DNA of 64,000 nucleotides, from the NCBI RefSeq assembly GCF_020360975.1, contig NW_025408671.1:1240001-1304000 (forward strand). The letters run 5' to 3'. The stretch comes from Hirsutella rhossiliensis. Taxonomy: Eukaryota; Ascomycota; Sordariomycetes; Hypocreales; Ophiocordycipitaceae. Shown one piece after another: positions 50,695 to 61,578 of the stretch; positions within the stretch are counted from its first letter, which is position 1, and every line of letters begins with the position of its first letter. The translations under genes and the position numbers were made by a program. Under the pieces are notes generated by a model. It was not told where the DNA came from, ran no database searches, and was given only the letters and a program-made list of their open reading frames with translations.

Positions 50695-52883
50695 CTAGTT
50701 AATATAACGTTAGAACGTAGCTAGGGCACTTATTAAGCTAAATAAGGTAACTATCTACTTAAATAAGCTATATCTTATATAGAACGCTGTTTTTTACTTC
50801 TCCCTATATACTATTTATACTTTATAGAACGCTTAAACGACGTCGAGCTTTATAAACTACTTTGCTTTTACTAGGTTATAAAGGGTCTCTCTTATAAGCG
50901 GAAGGGGGTACCGGTCTAAGTATATAATTGCGTTTAACGCTTAGTAGTCTATATAGAAGTAAAGTCCCCCCCCTAGCTTCTATATAAATAAGACTAGAGC
51001 CGCCGCTTTAAAGGAGCTAGCCTTAATAAATCCCTTATTAAGAAGGTCTATAAGGGTCTTTTTTAATACTAGTAGTTTCTCTCGTAATATACTATATAGC
51101 GGCTTAAATAGTAAGGGAAGCTCCTTACTATTATCCTTTATATAAAGCGGTATTAAGTAGTCTACGCCCGGCTTATAGGGGTTTAACTTATTAGCCTCGC
51201 TCTTTTAAAAGAGCGGTAGTAGGTTATAAAACTATAGCGGGATAGCCTACTATAGCTCCTCTTTTAATATAGGGCGCTTTAGTTATAGCGCTTTCTTAAT
51301 ATCCGCTAAGCTAACTATATAAATTAACGCTATAGCTAAAGCTAGCTCTTTTCGCTTATAGATTTACTATATTATACTTATAAATACTAAGGCTAAGACT
51401 TCCTAAGCGTCTTATAAGTTAGGCAGGGCGTCTAGTACTCCCTCCTTACTACTATACTAGACCTAGGACTATATAGGGCTAAACTATAGCCTCTTTTTAT
51501 ATAGTATTAAATATAACTTTATATATATTAACTATAGCTTCTTAAGAATTAAGGGAAACTTAAGCTAAGGGACTATATATACTACTAGTAGCTATAAGAG
51601 GCCGTTAACCTTTATAGCTACTTAAGTAACGCCTTTAATAACCGCGCCCTTTATCGCGGCTAAGGCGCCCTTTATACGCTTAAGGCGAATCTTTTCTACT
51701 AATAAGTATAGCTTAAAGGCTTTCGCTTTATTAATTATAGCGTAATACTAGTAGCCCTTATTTATAAGGGTAAAGAGGAGGTAAGTTTAGTTAATAATAA
51801 CTAATATTAAAGTAAGTTCTTTTTTAATACGCCTTACTAAGTCCTCCTTAGCTAGTATTAGCTTACTAGGCTTTAGGGCCCGCCTTTATACTAGAGCTAA
51901 GCTTTTCCCTTTACTTTATATATAGCGGAGGTTCCCTTATCTCCCTTATTATTAGATTCTAATAAGGCGTAGGTAACCTATATCTCTACTAGCCTCCTTA
52001 CTAAGAGGTAAGGGCAAGACCTAACTATATATATACTTACGCCGTAACGTATATAGCGGCCCTCTTTATATTATTTACTAATTTCCTAAAAGGGCACTTA
52101 CTTAGCTATCTTATTAGACTATACCGCTAGCGGGGCGGCTAGGGTCTTACTATTACTACGCCCCCTAGGGCGTATAGCCGCTATCTAGATATCGCTATCT
52201 ATATTAACCGCCGACTTAAGAGCGGGCCTAGGCGTAGATAGGTTAAGTAAGGAGGAACTATCTAGCCTATTAGTCCCGCTTAAAGCTAAGCGCTTATATA
52301 GCTTTTAAAAGCGCGGTGTTTACTTATATCCCTAAGCTACCTTTATAAGGCGGGCTATATAGCCCTCGTAGGTAGAGGGTATTATAATAGGGATAAGTAG
52401 CTCTTAGAGCGCCGGGGAGATCGAGTTCTATAGCTAAGTAAGCTTAGCGCCGTCCTCTTAGGCGGTATTACCCGCTACCTAAGTTAGGGTCTCTTTAAAT
52501 TCTAGTAAGAACTCTTTAAAGGACTGCCCCTTTTACTAAGTAAGGGTCTATAGCCTATCCTATACCTTCTCCTATTCCTATATATTACTAAAGGCGTAGA
52601 CTAAGTAGTTAAAGAATACTTAGGGGTCTTTTATCCCCTTAAGACCGCCCTACTCTTAGAAGCCCGCTACTCGCTATATCTAGGGCTCTAGTAATATATA
52701 TAGGAGCGAGAACTAAGCTATCTCCTTATAGCCGTTAAGGCCTTATTTCTCGTTAATATAGTATTTTGCTATTAAGCGGTTAAGGAAGAAGTAAAAGGTC
52801 TTTAGCTTACTATCTTAGGTAGGCTAAGGTAGTAGCTTCCGTCTACTAAGGGCCGCCTCGCGCTCCGACCTCTTAGTAGTAGG

Positions 52884-53069
52884 TATAAGAGTCTTTAACT
52901 ATTATAGGTAATAGGCTTAGGCCGCGGCCTAAGCCGTATAGTTACGTATAGAGGGCCGGATCCCGTAAGTATAAGGGCGGGCTAGCCGCGCATAGAAGAG
53001 CTCTGCATAGCTTATTAATATCATCCTACGGACGGCACCTACGCATACGCCTCTACCTACTCCGTAATA
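52884..53069 (+). repeat. 5' LTR of G6
   Basis: 186 bp, starting TATAAGAGTCTTTAAC and ending CTCCGTAATA (ancestral TG...CA). It is paired with 59228-59409. Confidence 0.85.
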
Positions 53070-53129
53070 GTATAAGCTATTAACTAATAGATCTAATAGA
53101 TATCTCCCTAGAAAGGGTGCCGCTTCCTT

Positions 53130-56100
53130 AAGGGAGCACCCCGCTACCCCCCGGGCGGATAGAAAGTATTATAGCTATCCTAGAAGCGATTAAAAGCGCG
53201 ACGGCTAGCGAGAAGAATAAGGTTCTCGCTATACTAGGGGAGCCGTCTACGAGACCAGCGTTAACCCCTACGACCTTAGCAATACCGGTTACGGCGGCGG
53301 CACTACCGATACGGAAGCCGCTTCCCTAGCCGACTTAGGACGGCAAGCCTAAGTCCTTCTACTTCTTCCTTAGCCGGCTATAGACGAAGTTTATAATAGA
53401 CGAGAAATAGGGCCTAAACGGCTATCGTGATATAGCGTAGTATTCGCTCCTCTATACGCTACCGGAGCCCTAGATATAGCGGATCTCTAGATTCTAGGAT
53501 AAGGGCGGCCCTAGAGGCAGACGCGACCTATAGGACTTCTTCTAATACCTTATATATACGTTCGGTAACGTATAGGAGCGGGAGAAGGCGTAGGATAGGC
53601 TACGGACCCTTAAGTAGAGGGACGGGTAGACCTTTAGCGAATTCCTCCCCGACTTCGAAGAAACGCTCTCACGAGCAGCGGGAACCACGGTATAGGAAGA
53701 TAGCGTAAAGCTTATATAGTTACGGAACTCGATTATACCGGCCCTACGGGAGCTGCTTATCCCCGTAATTATGCCTACTAACTACGGCGAGTACGTAAGC
53801 TAGTTAATAAAGGTAGTATAGGGCTATAAGTAGACGCCGCGTTTTTAAAAGCTTCGTAAGCGCACGCCGCGTTTATATACTTTATATTAAAATACCCCTT
53901 CCTTTTAGCTAAGCGGCCTATAGTAGTTCGAGTAGCGAAGATAGAACCGCTCCTTGCCTTAGACGACGAAGAGGACTCTACTCCCTTAGGCCTAGAGGAA
54001 AAAGAGTAGCTCCGGAGCAAAGATAAGCTCCGGAGCCTTAATTGCTAGTACTAGTAAAGGAGAAGGAGGAATTATCCGCCCGTATAGAAGAGGAGCCTAC
54101 TTTAATATAGGTTATAGTTAATAACTCCTTGCCCGTTGCCGCCCTTATAGACGAGGGCTGCTAGTGCTACGCCGTAGTTAACGAGGCGCTTATATAAGAG
54201 ATATAAGTGCCGGTAGAAAAGATCGCCCTAAGGCGAGTAAAGGGCGCCTTAGGCGCGATAGAGGGTACGGTAATTAGGGGTATTACGTAGCTAGCTATAG
54301 AGGTCGACGGTTACCGTAAGCTTATCGTGGCCTATATAATCCCTTAACTAGAGTTTCCCTTAATCCTCGGGAAACCCTGGTTATTATATACGGAGTTATA
54401 CTCGGTTCTATACTAAAAGAAGCTATAGTTTAGGCCTACGCAATAGTAGGTCCGCTACGACGATGGTTCTATAGGCGTAGGACTAGGCGTACGAGCTTTA
54501 TGCTCGGCATAGGAAGTCCTTGCCTCTATCTTTATAGGAACTATACGACGGTTAGAGCGGGAGGAAGGCCGGGTAGCGGCTAACGTAGCGGTCTACGTAG
54601 TTAGCCTAGCGGATATCGATAAGGCCCTCCGGGCAAAGAAGCTAAAGTCGCCCTCTAAGCTATAGTAGTAGATACCGGAGCGCTTTTACGACCTCCTACC
54701 GCTATTCGAGTCCTAGGAAGCGGATAAGCTTAACCCGTATAAGCTAGGGGTAGACTATAAGATCGTACTCCGCACTAATAAGAAGGGGTAGGAACTACCC
54801 GCACCGTTCGGACCGCTATATAGTATATTATACGCGGAACTACTAGTGCTAAAGAAGACGCTAAGGGACCTCCTAGATAAGGGTTTTATTTAAGTAAGCA
54901 GCTCCGAAGTAAGAGCGCCGGTCCTATTCGTGCGTAAACTAAGAGGCGGGATATAGTTCTATTGCGACTATAGGGCTCTAAACGTAATTACGAGGCTAGA
55001 CCGCTACCCCTTACCCTTAATCTCGGATACGCTCTATAACCTTTCGAAGGCGAAGTAGTTTATAAAGCTAGATATAAAACAGGCGTTCTATAAGGTACGG
55101 ATCTTAAAGGGTAACGAGTAGAAGACGGCGTTCTATATACGCTACGGCTTATTTAAGTAGCTTATAACGCCCTTCGGCCTCTTAAGAGCGCCCGCTACCT
55201 TCTAGCATTATATTAATAACGTACTTCGGGACTTCCTCGATAAGTTCGCCTCCGTATACGTAGATAATATCCTTATCTATATAAGCGGCTCCTACGAGGA
55301 CTATATACGGAAAGTATAGAGGGTCCTAGAGCGCCTCTAACTTTATAGGCTCTACCTCGACCTAGATAAGTATAAATTTAGGGTTAAGAGGGTTAAGTAC
55401 CTAGGCTTTATTATTTACGCCGGTATAGGTATATAGGCGGATCCTATAAAGATCTAGGCGATTCGGGACTAGGCTGCCCTAACTATATAGATAGGCGTAC
55501 GGAGCTTCCTTAGGTTCGCGAACTATTATAGGATATTTATTAGGGGCTTCTCCTATATTATAATACCCCTAAACGAGATTACCGGGAAGTAGACCGCCTT
55601 TCGCTAAGGGCCCGTATAGGAAGGAGCGTTCTATACGCTTAAGGACCTATTCTCTTAAGCCCCGGTGCTACTCTAGTAGGACTTCGACCGGTCTACGTTA
55701 GTTAAAGCGGACTATAGCGGCTAGGTACTTAGAGGAACGCTCTCTTAGGAGGTAGACGGGCGGAAGCAACTAGTAGCGTTCTACTCCCGTAAGCTAACCC
55801 TAGCAGAGCGGAACTACGCTATTTACGATAAGGAGATACTAGCGATTATTAGCTACCTTAAGTAATAGTAAGCGGAGCTCTAGAGCTATAAGAGCTTTAA
55901 GGTTCTTATAAACTATAGGAACCTTAAGTACTTTATAACTCGCTAGCACCTCTCGGAGCGGTAAGCCCGCTAAGTAGAGTATCTCTTACGCTTTAACTTC
56001 TCGATTAAGTACTAGCTAAGGCGGGACTCTATAGTCCTAGATATGCTTTCCCGGAGGGATTAGGACCGGCCGACGGGAGCGGATATCGAGGCCCGGGATC

Positions 56101-57640
56101 TATAGCTTATCCTATAAGAAGCGCTACGGACTTATATAGGAGCTTCCCTAGTAGAGGAAGGCGCGGCGCTAACGGATAAGCCTTCCCCTATACCTTCGCC
56201 TTAGCCCGGCGAGGAGGGATAGACCGGCCTAGGCGCGTGCGGCGCGGGTGTTCTAGATAAGGTCCTCTGGCGCTTATAGGATGGATATCGTCTCTAGACT
56301 ATACCTACGGGCGTGCGCGCGCCGTTAAGTCCGGCGCTCGACGCCTCGATCGAAGCTAAAGCTAAAGGTATAAGTAGCCGACTATTATATCGACCTACGG
56401 GGCACCTACGTTAGCGGGGGAGACTATAGGTACCGGGCGCGCCGTATACTATAGAAGCTAGGGAGAAGGATAGACCGCCGGAGCTAGACGAATAGAACGA
56501 GCTCCGAGGGAAGCTAGTCTAGCTCGTCTATAACTCTAGTATCGTAGGCTACCTAGGTAGGCAGGGCATAGTAGTAGGCCTCGCGAGGGATTTCTACTAG
56601 CCCCTCCTATAGTACTATATTCGCCGCTTCCTCCGTAACTACGATATCTACGGCCGTACTAAGATTTAGACCTATAGTGCTAGGCCCGCTCGTATAGCTA
56701 GCTAGCCTCTATTATAAGCAATAGGGGATCGAATTAAACTAGCCGCTTTTAGTAGCACCTATACTAGCTGCTTTAGATTACGTAGCTACTTAGCACGGTA
56801 TATTACTTATAGACCGATAGAGGGCCCGAGAGGGTTAACTAAGAGGCGTAGGCTTACCTATAGGCCGTCGTAGCCCGTAACTAAGCAAACTAGGACCGTT
56901 AGCTCCCCGCGGCCTAACTTACGTTAAATAGTAGACTATATACCTCTATTAGGATAGCCCCTTTCTTTATAACGTATAGCTTCGAACCACCCTTACTAGT
57001 TCCCTTTACCGTAGATATAGTAGCGGAGTAGCATAGCAATTTATTACTAGAGGGCCGCGCCTCCGCGTTCGTACGAAAGCTATAGGAGACTATAGATTAT
57101 TACTAATCCGCGATAGCCGCCGCGGCGTAAGATTAAGAGCGGCACGCTAATAAGACTAGGGCCCTAGTAAATAGGTTTACGGTAGGAGATAAGGTATAGC
57201 TAGACCTCCGTAACTATAGGTCGGCACGGCTAAGAAGAAGCTTAACTAGCTATCGCGAAGTTTATAGTATAGAGGTTATTAGCCATAGGGTTATAGAGCT
57301 CGATAGTCTCTAATAGGGGTCTATAATAAGATTAACGTAGACCTCCTTCGTAGAGCCTCCTCTAACCCGCTGCCTAGATAAGAAGTAGCGGACGCCTAAC
57401 CGCCTATAATCGAGGTAGAGGGAGAGGACGAGTTCGAGGTCGAAGAGATACGGGCCGCGCGCTAAAAAAAGGTTAATAGGGGGAAACGCCGGGAGGTCCT
57501 CGTTAAGTAGCGCGGGTATCTCGACCCTACGTAGGAACCTATATATAAGTTTACGGGAACTATAGCCCTTAATAAGTTTAAAGCCTTATTTAGAACGGTA
57601 GATAAGAACGACGGACTAGCGGACTACCGATAATAGCCCG
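53130..57640 (+). pseudogene. Gyp-3 gag-pol remnant in copy G6
   Basis: Read through RIP stops on the plus strand. Gag is about 53130-54010 (KSFYFFLSRLQTKFI region at about 53355). Protease is at about 54130-54370 (AALIDEGC, then LILGKPWL). RT is about 54860-55540, with FCDYRALN-type and KLDIKQAF blocks and the active-site box at 55248-55280 read ASVYVDNILIYI (Asp to Asn). RNase H is about 55680-56060. The integrase zinc-binding region is at about 56490-56670 (GYLGRQG, then FYxP and NYDIYGRTK with His/Cys changed). The chromodomain is at 57490-57600 (REVLVKxRGYLDPTxEP). Stops interrupt all domains. Confidence 0.83.
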
Positions 57641-57761
57641 GGCTAGGACTATAAAGTAGGTATAGCGGAGGGGGCAGTTACGGTAATATAGGCAATATAA
57701 GCGTAATAGTATAAGCGGAGATAAAAATAGCGTTTATTACGGGGTAGAGCCCTTAGACTAC

Positions 57762-58673
57762 CTAGGCCTATTCCTTATCGTTATTATTATTATTATTATC
57801 TTTATTATCGTTATCCTCGTCGGCCTCCTCTTTCTTATTAGCGGCGGCGGCGGTCTCTAGGGCGCTAAGGCGGCCCTCTAAGCCCATAAGCTAGTCGGCG
57901 GCGGCGGCGGCTCTAGGGGCAGAGGGGCGGCGGCCAGCGGCGGCGGCAAGGGCAGCGGCGGTAGCGGAGGCGGGCGGCTAAGGGGACCGCCGATAGGGCG
58001 ACGGAGGTAGTGTCCCTAGCGCCGGGTGCGTTAGAGGCGGAAATAGGGGAGCGGAGGAGTAGGACTTACTTAGGCATAAGGCCCTATCGCTCGAGGGCGC
58101 GGAGGTTACGGTAGGCGGCGGCGGCGGCGGTAAGGCGCTTCTTAGCAGCCCCCCGCGCCTGCCCGTGCGAGCTGGCCTTCTAAGCTAACGCCGCAGCGAG
58201 TAGGACGGGAGGCGCCGCCTTATAGGCGCGGCCGGCTCGCGCGCACTAGTAGCAGCTACCGCCGCGGCGGCGCCCGGCCTAGTCGGAGCAGTCGAGCTCC
58301 TACGACGTATAACGTATATAGGGGGCCGAGCGGGCGGCGCCGGCCTATACTTAGCGCTTATACTATAGGAGGTTAGCGGACAACGTCTATTACGCTTACC
58401 TAACTACGGACTTACGGGGGTAGCGGAGACGGAGGCGGGGGCCGAGGGGCTAGGCGTTACGGGTAGCGGCGGGGACGGCGTCGTTACCCTAAGGGACGAC
58501 GTAAGAGCGAACAGCGTAGCAGAGGCGGCGGCGGCGGCGGTGGGAGCGGTGGCAGCGGCGCGGGCAGGAGCGGCGGCAGCGGCAGAGTCGTCGTCGGCCG
58601 CGGCTAGCACGGCGTCGACGAACGACTCCGCACGCTCCGAGAAGGAGGAGGTAGAAGAGGGAGAGGCGGATAT
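57762..58673 (-). pseudogene. Antisense Ala-rich ORF of Gyp-3 (copy G6), about 303 codons
   Basis: The minus-strand frame runs from ATA (58673-58671, ancestral ATG) to TAG at 57764-57762, antisense to and tail-to-tail with pol. It matches the G5 protein at both ends and in length (303 against 305 codons). The N-terminus reads SERAESFVDAVLA, matching SAEIDDFVDRALA. The C-terminus reads LMGLEGRLSALE, matching LGGLEGRIRALE, and is followed by an acidic stretch. The far end differs: a run of Asn codons from a TTA microsatellite (57779-57812) replaces the basic tail of G5. The middle is Ala-rich with GCC/GCG repeats. A few TAG/TAA codons interrupt it. Confidence 0.7.
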
Positions 58674-59227
58674 ATCTATCGCGGAAGTTAGTACGATAGA
58701 ATACGGCCTCCCGCTCTATAAGGCGCGGAACTTACTAGTTAGAGTTATTATTATTATTAGGGCTATTATTACTACTGCCGCTGCTACTACGAGCATACGT
58801 TAATAGAGCGGCCCGTATAGCTAGGAACGGACTAACGCCCTAGGTAGAGCGGAACTTACCTATTAATGCTACTACTATAGTTAAAGAAGGGAAAGAAGGA
58901 AGGGAAGGGGGAAGGGGGGGATGCCGCCTTATATACCCCTTAGTAGAGGATACTGCCTAAGGTAGAGGGGACGGGCAACCTAAGGCTTACGTAGGTCCGG
59001 ACTAGCCGCCGGCTACCTAGGGGCGCATATAATAGGTTACGCCTATTTAAACGGCCAGCCGGCCGACGAGTATAGAGCCGGGTCCCGGCTGCCGGGCTAA
59101 CGGGCGCGGGGACAATAGGCCTAGTAGGCCGGCCTATTAACGGAAAAGAGTAGGAAGAGCGCGGCACGGCCTAATTATACGGGAGCGTTAATAGGGCAGC
59201 GCTGCGCCGCGCTCGAGGAGGGCATTA

Positions 59228-59409
59228 TATAAGAGTCTTTAACTATTATGGGTGATGAGGCAGGCGGCCTAAGCCGTATAGTTACGTGCGGAGGGCCGGA
59301 TCCCGTAAGTATAGGGGCGGGCCAGCCGCGCATAGAAGAGCTCTATATAGCTTATTAATATCATCCTATGGACGGCACCTACGCATACGCCTCTGCCTAC
59401 TCCGTAATA
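59228..59409 (+). repeat. 3' LTR of G6
   Basis: 182 bp. It is less RIP-mutated than the 5' LTR (retains ATGGGTGATGAGGCAGGC) and is followed by the TSD GTAGG. Confidence 0.85.
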
Positions 59410-59699
59410 GTAGGGAGCATATCTATTAAAGCTAGTATTAAGAGGGTATTAAGGATCTAGCGTAGGGTTGCTCGCTAGTCTAAGTCTTATAATATCTAGT
59501 AAAATAGCTTTATAAATCGGGCTTATTTATCTTATTATTACTAGGTCTCTTCTTATAGGTATTACTAGTATAGCTCTTCCGCCTATTACTATAGCTATTA
59601 GTATTAGGCTTCTTCCTATAATAGCTACTACTACTACTACTACCTTAGCTAGTACTACTAAGGTTTTAATATTAGGTTTAATATAAGGATAGCTTATAC

Positions 59700-59897
59700 T
59701 ATTATAAGGTAGGTAGAGGGTTATACTATAGGTGCCTTCTATTATATTATAATAACTAGCTATATAGGATTTAACTATACGCCGCGCTTACTACTACTAA
59801 ATATACGTTTATATATACGGCCTACCTTACCCTATAACGCTATTAGCTAAGGTCTAAGCTAACGCCTAGACCTATACTAAGGGTAAATACCCTTATA
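59700..59897 (-). repeat. 5' LTR of the old Gyp-2 copy G4
   Basis: 198 bp, matching the G5 LTRs and more strongly RIP-mutated. It marks the true right end of G4. Confidence 0.8.
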
Positions 59898-60720
59898 TAA
59901 TCTTATAGTAACTTCTTAAGGTAATATCGGTATAATCCTTAAGGAGCTATTATTACTTAGGAAATCGTAGTATATTCTTTATATAATATATTTATATAGG
60001 AAAACTCCGTAAAATATTTATATAATCCGTACGGTTATCGTTTCTAGGATATCTAGGTAATTTCCTAGAGTTTACTTAGTAGCTTCTAAGTTCCTTCTTC
60101 TACGGGGAGCCTTAAGGAGCTAAGGTTAACTTCCTTAAGAGAAATAGATATCGTTATAGGTACCTAGATCGTTAACTATAGGGTGTCCTATAATATAACT
60201 AACTACCTTTTACTAAGGAAGTTACCTATTAGTTTCTCCTTACTATAGCGGATATAGACTATAGAAACTATATTATCTTAAAGCTCTTAATAAATAAGTA
60301 TAGGACGTATTAGTAAATAAATATAAGGATATTAAGACCCCTTATACTAGCGATATAGGGTAATATAATATATAAATAAACTAAGGGGCAGCTACGAAGT
60401 TTAAACCTATCTTTTTGAAGCTTATTATTTAGTTAAGTTATAGTTTTTAAAAGTTAAGACTAATTAAAAGCCTAAAAACTTATAATCCCTATCTATACTA
60501 TACCCTTATATTCTAGGGAAACTTATAGATTAATATAGAGTTAGCCTTTAGCTAAATAAGACTAGGTCCGGCGCTTAGTATAAGCTATTATAAGCTTATT
60601 ATAAGTTCTATCCTCCGTAAATTTAATAGCGCGCTAACTTTAGAACGGCTAAACTTTCGCCGGTCCGTATTTACCTAGAAAACATTATTAGGGACGAATA
60701 AATTACTAACGACTAGGGGT
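59898..60720. other. RIP-mutated DNA of unknown origin
   Basis: CA and TG remain scarce up to about 60720, so this stretch was probably part of a repeat, but nothing else in the window matches it. No domain was recognised on either strand; minus-strand frames around 60060-60400 are broken by stops. RIP spilling out from the adjacent repeats into single-copy DNA is an alternative. Confidence 0.4.
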
Positions 60721-61578
60721 TCCTATGTCTTATCACCCTCCACGACTTTAGCTAGCTAGCTTTAAATCCAACGGGACCTAGGCGATACATTATTATTAAG
60801 CGGCCCATATCTTATAAAAAAAAACTACCTTGCTCCTTATAGCCGCTGGCATAAACCTAGTCACGATCACGCCGGTAGCCAGTGCATTAACTACCACTAC
60901 GCCGGTATTGCGTCTTCTACTTGCTACGCTACTCTCGTACTATTATGCTTCTCGTTAGACGGCATGCTGCTCTATAACGTGTGATTCGAGGACGAGCTTA
61001 GCCGCTTAGCTCCTCTTTATCATTCTATACACTACCCACGGCGGCGAGAAGCTAATAAATACTGTTAGACAGTTACGGCCATATGGGAGATTCGCACGGT
61101 ATAAAACCGGACTATAGCATTTAGCTGGACAAGGCATAAGACGAGCCGGCAAAGGCGTCTTGGTTGAATTAAGAGAGAAGTATTTAAGGAGCAAGAACTG
61201 AATGAGCGTCTCACATATAGACCAACGGCCATAACGACCACTTGCATAGAGCGCGTCCCACCTTTGCCTGCTTCACAGTGTATTGACATAACATTTTACC
61301 AACACCTACATTAACGCCGCGGACTACCCGTGACATTAACCTAGCGGCGGGGCGGGACGAACCGGGGCGGGACGAACCGGGGCGGGGGCGTAGCCGCGCG
61401 GGGTGCATGCAAATGGCGGGGCGAACTGTGAGAACATTTACTATGCGAATTGCATCACAAGGCCACGTAGAGCCCCTTGCGGAAGCAGCCACCTCATCTT
61501 CTTGTTCCCTGGACACCAGTCCGCCATCGCGATCGGCGACGCCTCGTCCCCATCCAGTCCGAGGTCGGTCATGCAACA
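60721..61578. other. Non-RIP intergenic region upstream of the gasdermin-like gene
   Basis: Dinucleotide use returns to normal and CG content rises towards the gene. No gene was recognised; the short frames here overlap on both strands and have no domain. A TATAAAA lies at 61099-61105. A G-rich tandem repeat lies at 61349-61387: two exact 15-bp units GGGGCGGGACGAACC plus a partial third, about 190 bp before the start codon. A short stretch at 61249-61271 resembles the TRIM1 repeat. The promoter presumably lies here but no element can be proven. Confidence 0.45.
61349..61387 (+). repeat. G-rich 15-bp tandem repeat upstream of the gasdermin-like gene
   Basis: Two exact units of GGGGCGGGACGAACC (61349-61363 and 61364-61378) and the first ten bases of a third. 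The GGGGCGGG core resembles GC-box or zinc-finger binding sites. A regulatory role is speculation from position alone. Confidence 0.5.

Larger units (their letters stand above)
52884..59409 (+). mobile_element. Ty3/gypsy chromovirus Gyp-3, copy G6 (full length)
   Basis: A 6.5-kb plus-strand element with LTRs at 52884-53069 (186 bp) and 59228-59409 (182 bp). The TSD is a perfect GTAGG (52879-52883 and 59410-59414), in the gag region of G4. G5 (about 48955) shows the empty site. Its pol resembles Gyp-2 but the LTRs are different. A purine tract GAGGAGGG lies just before the 3' LTR, and a longer purine-rich run lies at about 58887-58921. RIP is moderate. It also carries the antisense Ala-rich frame. 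Confidence 0.86.
25992..59897 (-). mobile_element. Ty3/gypsy chromovirus Gyp-2, copy G4 (old host element, split into five pieces)
   Basis: A minus-strand Gyp-2 element whose own sequence lies in 25992-27755, 41968-42837, 49441-50147, 50700-52883 and 59415-59897. Each gap is a younger insertion, and copy G5 gives the uninterrupted sequence at every break. It keeps the tail of the antisense ORF (to 26482), the chromodomain/integrase, RNase H, RT, gag and a complete 5' LTR (59700-59897). The 3' LTR and the first part of the antisense ORF are missing left of 25992. Compared with G5 it has about 230 extra bases at about 52270-52500 in gag, so G5 probably carries a deletion there. It is heavily RIP-mutated. 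Confidence 0.83.

Noticed and set aside
25992..59897. A centromere
   Set aside because: AT-rich nested retroelements fit fungal centromeres in general, but there is no independent sequence evidence here, and the block ends directly beside normal genes.
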